The notes under the pieces: generated by a model
Seen by the model: only the letters and a program-made list of their open reading frames with translations
The model's database searches: none
Told to the model about the DNA's origin: nothing
Translations under genes and position numbers: made by a program
Shown here: positions 46,327 through 47,882 of the stretch, piece by piece
How the letters are laid out: each line of letters starts with the position of its first letter
Position numbering within the stretch: the first letter of the stretch is position 1
DNA from: Planctomycetota bacterium
GTDB lineage: Bacteria > Planctomycetota > UBA11346
DNA length: 47,882 nucleotides
Assembly: GCA_025055595.1 (NCBI GenBank)
Contig: JANWWU010000037.1
Span: 1 to 47,882, forward strand
Direction: 5' to 3'

Positions 46327-47187
46327 ATGAACCGCCGCCCCGGCGCGCCGCTGCATCCCGATCAGATCATCCCGCCGCCGTCGCCGAACCTCGCCGGCTG
46401 CTGCCTCGTCCTCGTCCGCACCCAGGGCCCGGTCAACCTCGGGATGATCGCGCGGCTGTGCGGCAACTTCGGTATCGCCGACCTGCGCCTCGTCGCCCCG
46501 CAGTGCGCGGTCGACTGCTCGGAGGCGCGCAAGTACGCGACGCACAACCGCGAGCAGCTGCTCTCGGCCCCGATCTTTCCCGACCTGCCGAGCGCGGTCG
46601 CCGACTGCGGGCTGGTCATCGGCAGCAGCGCCCGCTTCCATGAGCGCGAGCTCGGGCCCTCGCTGGTGCCGCCGGAGGTGCCGGCCGCCGTCGCCGCGCG
46701 CGGCGCCGAGCGCTGGGCCCTGGTCTTCGGCAACGAGGCCGATGGCCTGCACCTCGACGAGCTGCGCTGCTGCCAGACCTGGGTGCACCTGCCGGCCTTC
46801 GGTCCGAATGTCAGCTACAACCTCGCCAATGCGGTGGCGATCACGCTCTACGGCATCGCCACCGCCGGCGTGCCGCCGCAGCGCGGGGAGCCGCCGCCAG
46901 CGGCGACCCGCGCCGCGGTCGATGCGCTCTACGAGTACTGGCTGGCGACCCTCGAGCGCATCCACTACTTCCGCCGGGCCGATCCGGAGAAGTTCCGCCC
47001 CCTGCTGAGGCGCATGCTCAACCGCTGGGCGCTGACGGTGCAGGATGTGCAGGCGCTGCGCGGGATGCTGGCGCAGATCAACTACTTCGCCTTCGGTCGG
47101 CGCTTCGATCGCGAGGAGGAGCCGCTCAGCGCGGCTCGCTCGGAGGCGGCGGCTCCGCCGCCGGCGCCGCCGGCAGCGGCGGAATGA
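46327..47187 (+). CDS. TrmJ-like tRNA/rRNA 2'-O-methyltransferase (SpoU family)
   Basis: A 286-residue SPOUT methyltransferase. SAM-knot motifs are PVNLGMIARLCGNFG, LVFGNEADGL and NVSYNLANAVAITLY. A C-terminal helical domain (residues 195-255) with READPEKF-like FRRADPEKFRPLL matches TrmJ, which methylates ribose 32 of tRNAs; an rRNA target is possible. The last 25 residues form a Pro/Ala-rich tail (ARSEAAAPPPAPPAAAE) not typical of the family, encoded in the 62-base overlap with the convergent LysM gene. Confidence 0.9.
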   Translation: MNRRPGAPLHPDQIIPPPSPNLAGCCLVLVRTQGPVNLGMIARLCGNFGIADLRLVAPQCAVDCSEARKYATHNREQLLSAPIFPDLPSAVADCGLVIGSSARFHERELGPSLVPPEVPAAVAARGAERWALVFGNEADGLHLDELRCCQTWVHLPAFGPNVSYNLANAVAITLYGIATAGVPPQRGEPPPAATRAAVDALYEYWLATLERIHYFRRADPEKFRPLLRRMLNRWALTVQDVQALRGMLAQINYFAFGRRFDREEEPLSAARSEAAAPPPAPPAAAE

Positions 47188-47782
47188 CGATGCGCCGCCC
47201 GGGCGTCAGCTCGCCGGGGTTGGCCTCGGCGATGCGCCGCCAGTGCTGCGGCGACCCATAGAAGGCGGTGCTGAGGTCGGCGAGGGTGTCGCCGGGCTGA
47301 ACGACATAGGAGCGCTCGCCGCTGACGCCTGCGCTGGCCGCGGCGGGCGCCGGCGTCGACACTTCCAGAGTCAGGGAGAGCCGCGCGCGATCGCGGCGCT
47401 CGAGCTGGGTCAGCAGGTAGTCGGCGATCGCGCGCTCGATCTCGGCGCGCTTCTCGTCGGCGAGCCGCTGCCCGGGCGGCGGCACGAGCTCGAGGGTGGC
47501 GGTGATCCGCTCGAAGCGCCATTCGCCGCTCTCGCCGGTCGCGCCGTGCGCCATCCGGTCGGGGATCCACAGCGGCCGCTCGGCGATGCGCAGCTGCACG
47601 CCCCAGGCCTCTCCGAGGTCGTCACGGATCGCCTCGCGCACACGCTCTTGTAAGCGGCGCACGTAGCGCTCCGGCGTGTTCATCCCGATCCCGCCGCTGT
47701 CGATGACGATGCCGCGGCCCAGCCCCTGACCGCAGGCGGCGAGCGAGAGCAGCAGCGCGGCGACCGCGATGGCGCGCAGCAC
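47126..47782 (-). CDS. LysM-domain lipoprotein
   Basis: A 218-residue protein with a lipoprotein signal (AVAALLLSLAACGQ) and acylated Cys17. The middle part (residues 45-150) has an ERYVRRLQERVREAI helix and a mixed alpha/beta region without known family. A LysM domain at about 158-205 (SYVVQPGDTLADLSTAFYG) binds peptidoglycan. It ends in a PPLPAAPAAEPPPPSEPR tail that overlaps the TrmJ-like gene. GTG 47782 is chosen because it places the signal peptide at the N-terminus. It follows another minus-strand gene by 19 bases. Confidence 0.85.
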   Translation of the reverse strand: MLRAIAVAALLLSLAACGQGLGRGIVIDSGGIGMNTPERYVRRLQERVREAIRDDLGEAWGVQLRIAERPLWIPDRMAHGATGESGEWRFERITATLELVPPPGQRLADEKRAEIERAIADYLLTQLERRDRARLSLTLEVSTPAPAAASAGVSGERSYVVQPGDTLADLSTAFYGSPQHWRRIAEANPGELTPGRRIVIPPLPAAPAAEPPPPSEPR

Positions 47783-47801
47783 GGCATCAGCGTAGACCGC
47801 T

Positions 47802-47882
47802 TCAGGCGGCGGCAACGCGCCAGCTGCAGAGGCCGATCGCCCAGTCGCTGCAGTAGAGCGCCTCGTCGCCCTCGGCATCGAG
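47802..47882 (-). CDS. 3' end of an unidentified gene (partial)
   Basis: A minus-strand frame enters at the window edge and ends in TGA at 47804-47802 after 26 codons. The visible C-terminus contains DAEGDEALYCSDWAIG and ends SWRVAAA. The family cannot be named from this piece. Its closeness to the LysM gene suggests an operon. Confidence 0.5.
   Translation of the reverse strand, partial: LDAEGDEALYCSDWAIGLCSWRVAAA

Overview
This is a very GC-rich (roughly 70% or more) bacterial chromosome segment, densely packed with housekeeping genes. No insertion sequence, prophage, CRISPR array or transferred island is visible. Several things together point to Planctomycetota or a close relative: a eukaryote-type (class 2) IleRS, a BrxA/BrxB bacilliredoxin, paired EIIA-Ntr proteins, a bacterial N-end-rule aminoacyltransferase, a PATAN/DUF4388 Ser/Thr kinase, LpxH and a FlgN-like chaperone. 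This placement is an inference. The cell appears Gram-negative in build (LpxH, UppS, lipoprotein, PDZ and PpiD-like envelope proteins), with type IV pili (PilT) and probably a flagellum.

Layout. 1-4500 (+): end of an unknown gene, LMW-PTP, ExoIII, purA-uppS and a metallo-beta-lactamase-fold hydrolase. 4502-9616 (-): Kef-type antiporter, tRNA-Glu(CTC), an MGH1/GH63-like glycosidase, a possible 25-residue coupled ORF and two EIIA proteins. 9657-13564 (+): prmC, a tiny helix-hairpin-helix protein, bacilliredoxin, aroC, gap. 13620-20243: flgN-like (-), two PDZ proteins (+), ispH (-), an unknown secreted protein (+), topA (-). 20303-28815: LysR (-), rnr (+), glgP (-), a PpiD-like protein and purC (+). 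28742-34943: pentapeptide protein (-), hemerythrin plus bpt (+), lexA-recA (-), TPR protein (+), a degenerate NifU (-). 35039-44324: Trp-rich secreted protein and lpxH (+), ileS and a hybrid kinase (-), pilT and a membrane protein (+). 44325-47882: PATAN kinase (-), CsbD-like, HIT and TrmJ-like genes (+), LysM lipoprotein and the end of another gene (-). No gene-free stretch exceeds about 140 bases apart from the tRNA interval.

The most informative non-coding signal is a repeated promoter layout: TTGnnn, a 15-16 base spacer, a nAnnAT-like -10, and then an ATG or GTG exactly 6 bases further on. It implies leaderless mRNAs for aroC, lexA, pilT, a PDZ gene, the antiporter, prmC and others. One copy is an interleaved bidirectional promoter between prmC and the antiporter. 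lexA carries a direct-repeat AGAATAGT element that may be an unusual SOS operator.

Other points of interest are a NifU homologue in which the three scaffold cysteines are alanines while the [2Fe-2S] ferredoxin cysteines remain, a hybrid histidine kinase with two receivers lacking the phospho-acceptor Asp, a hemerythrin/N-end-rule transferase pair, and two convergent gene pairs whose overlaps encode Pro/Ala-rich tails on both strands.
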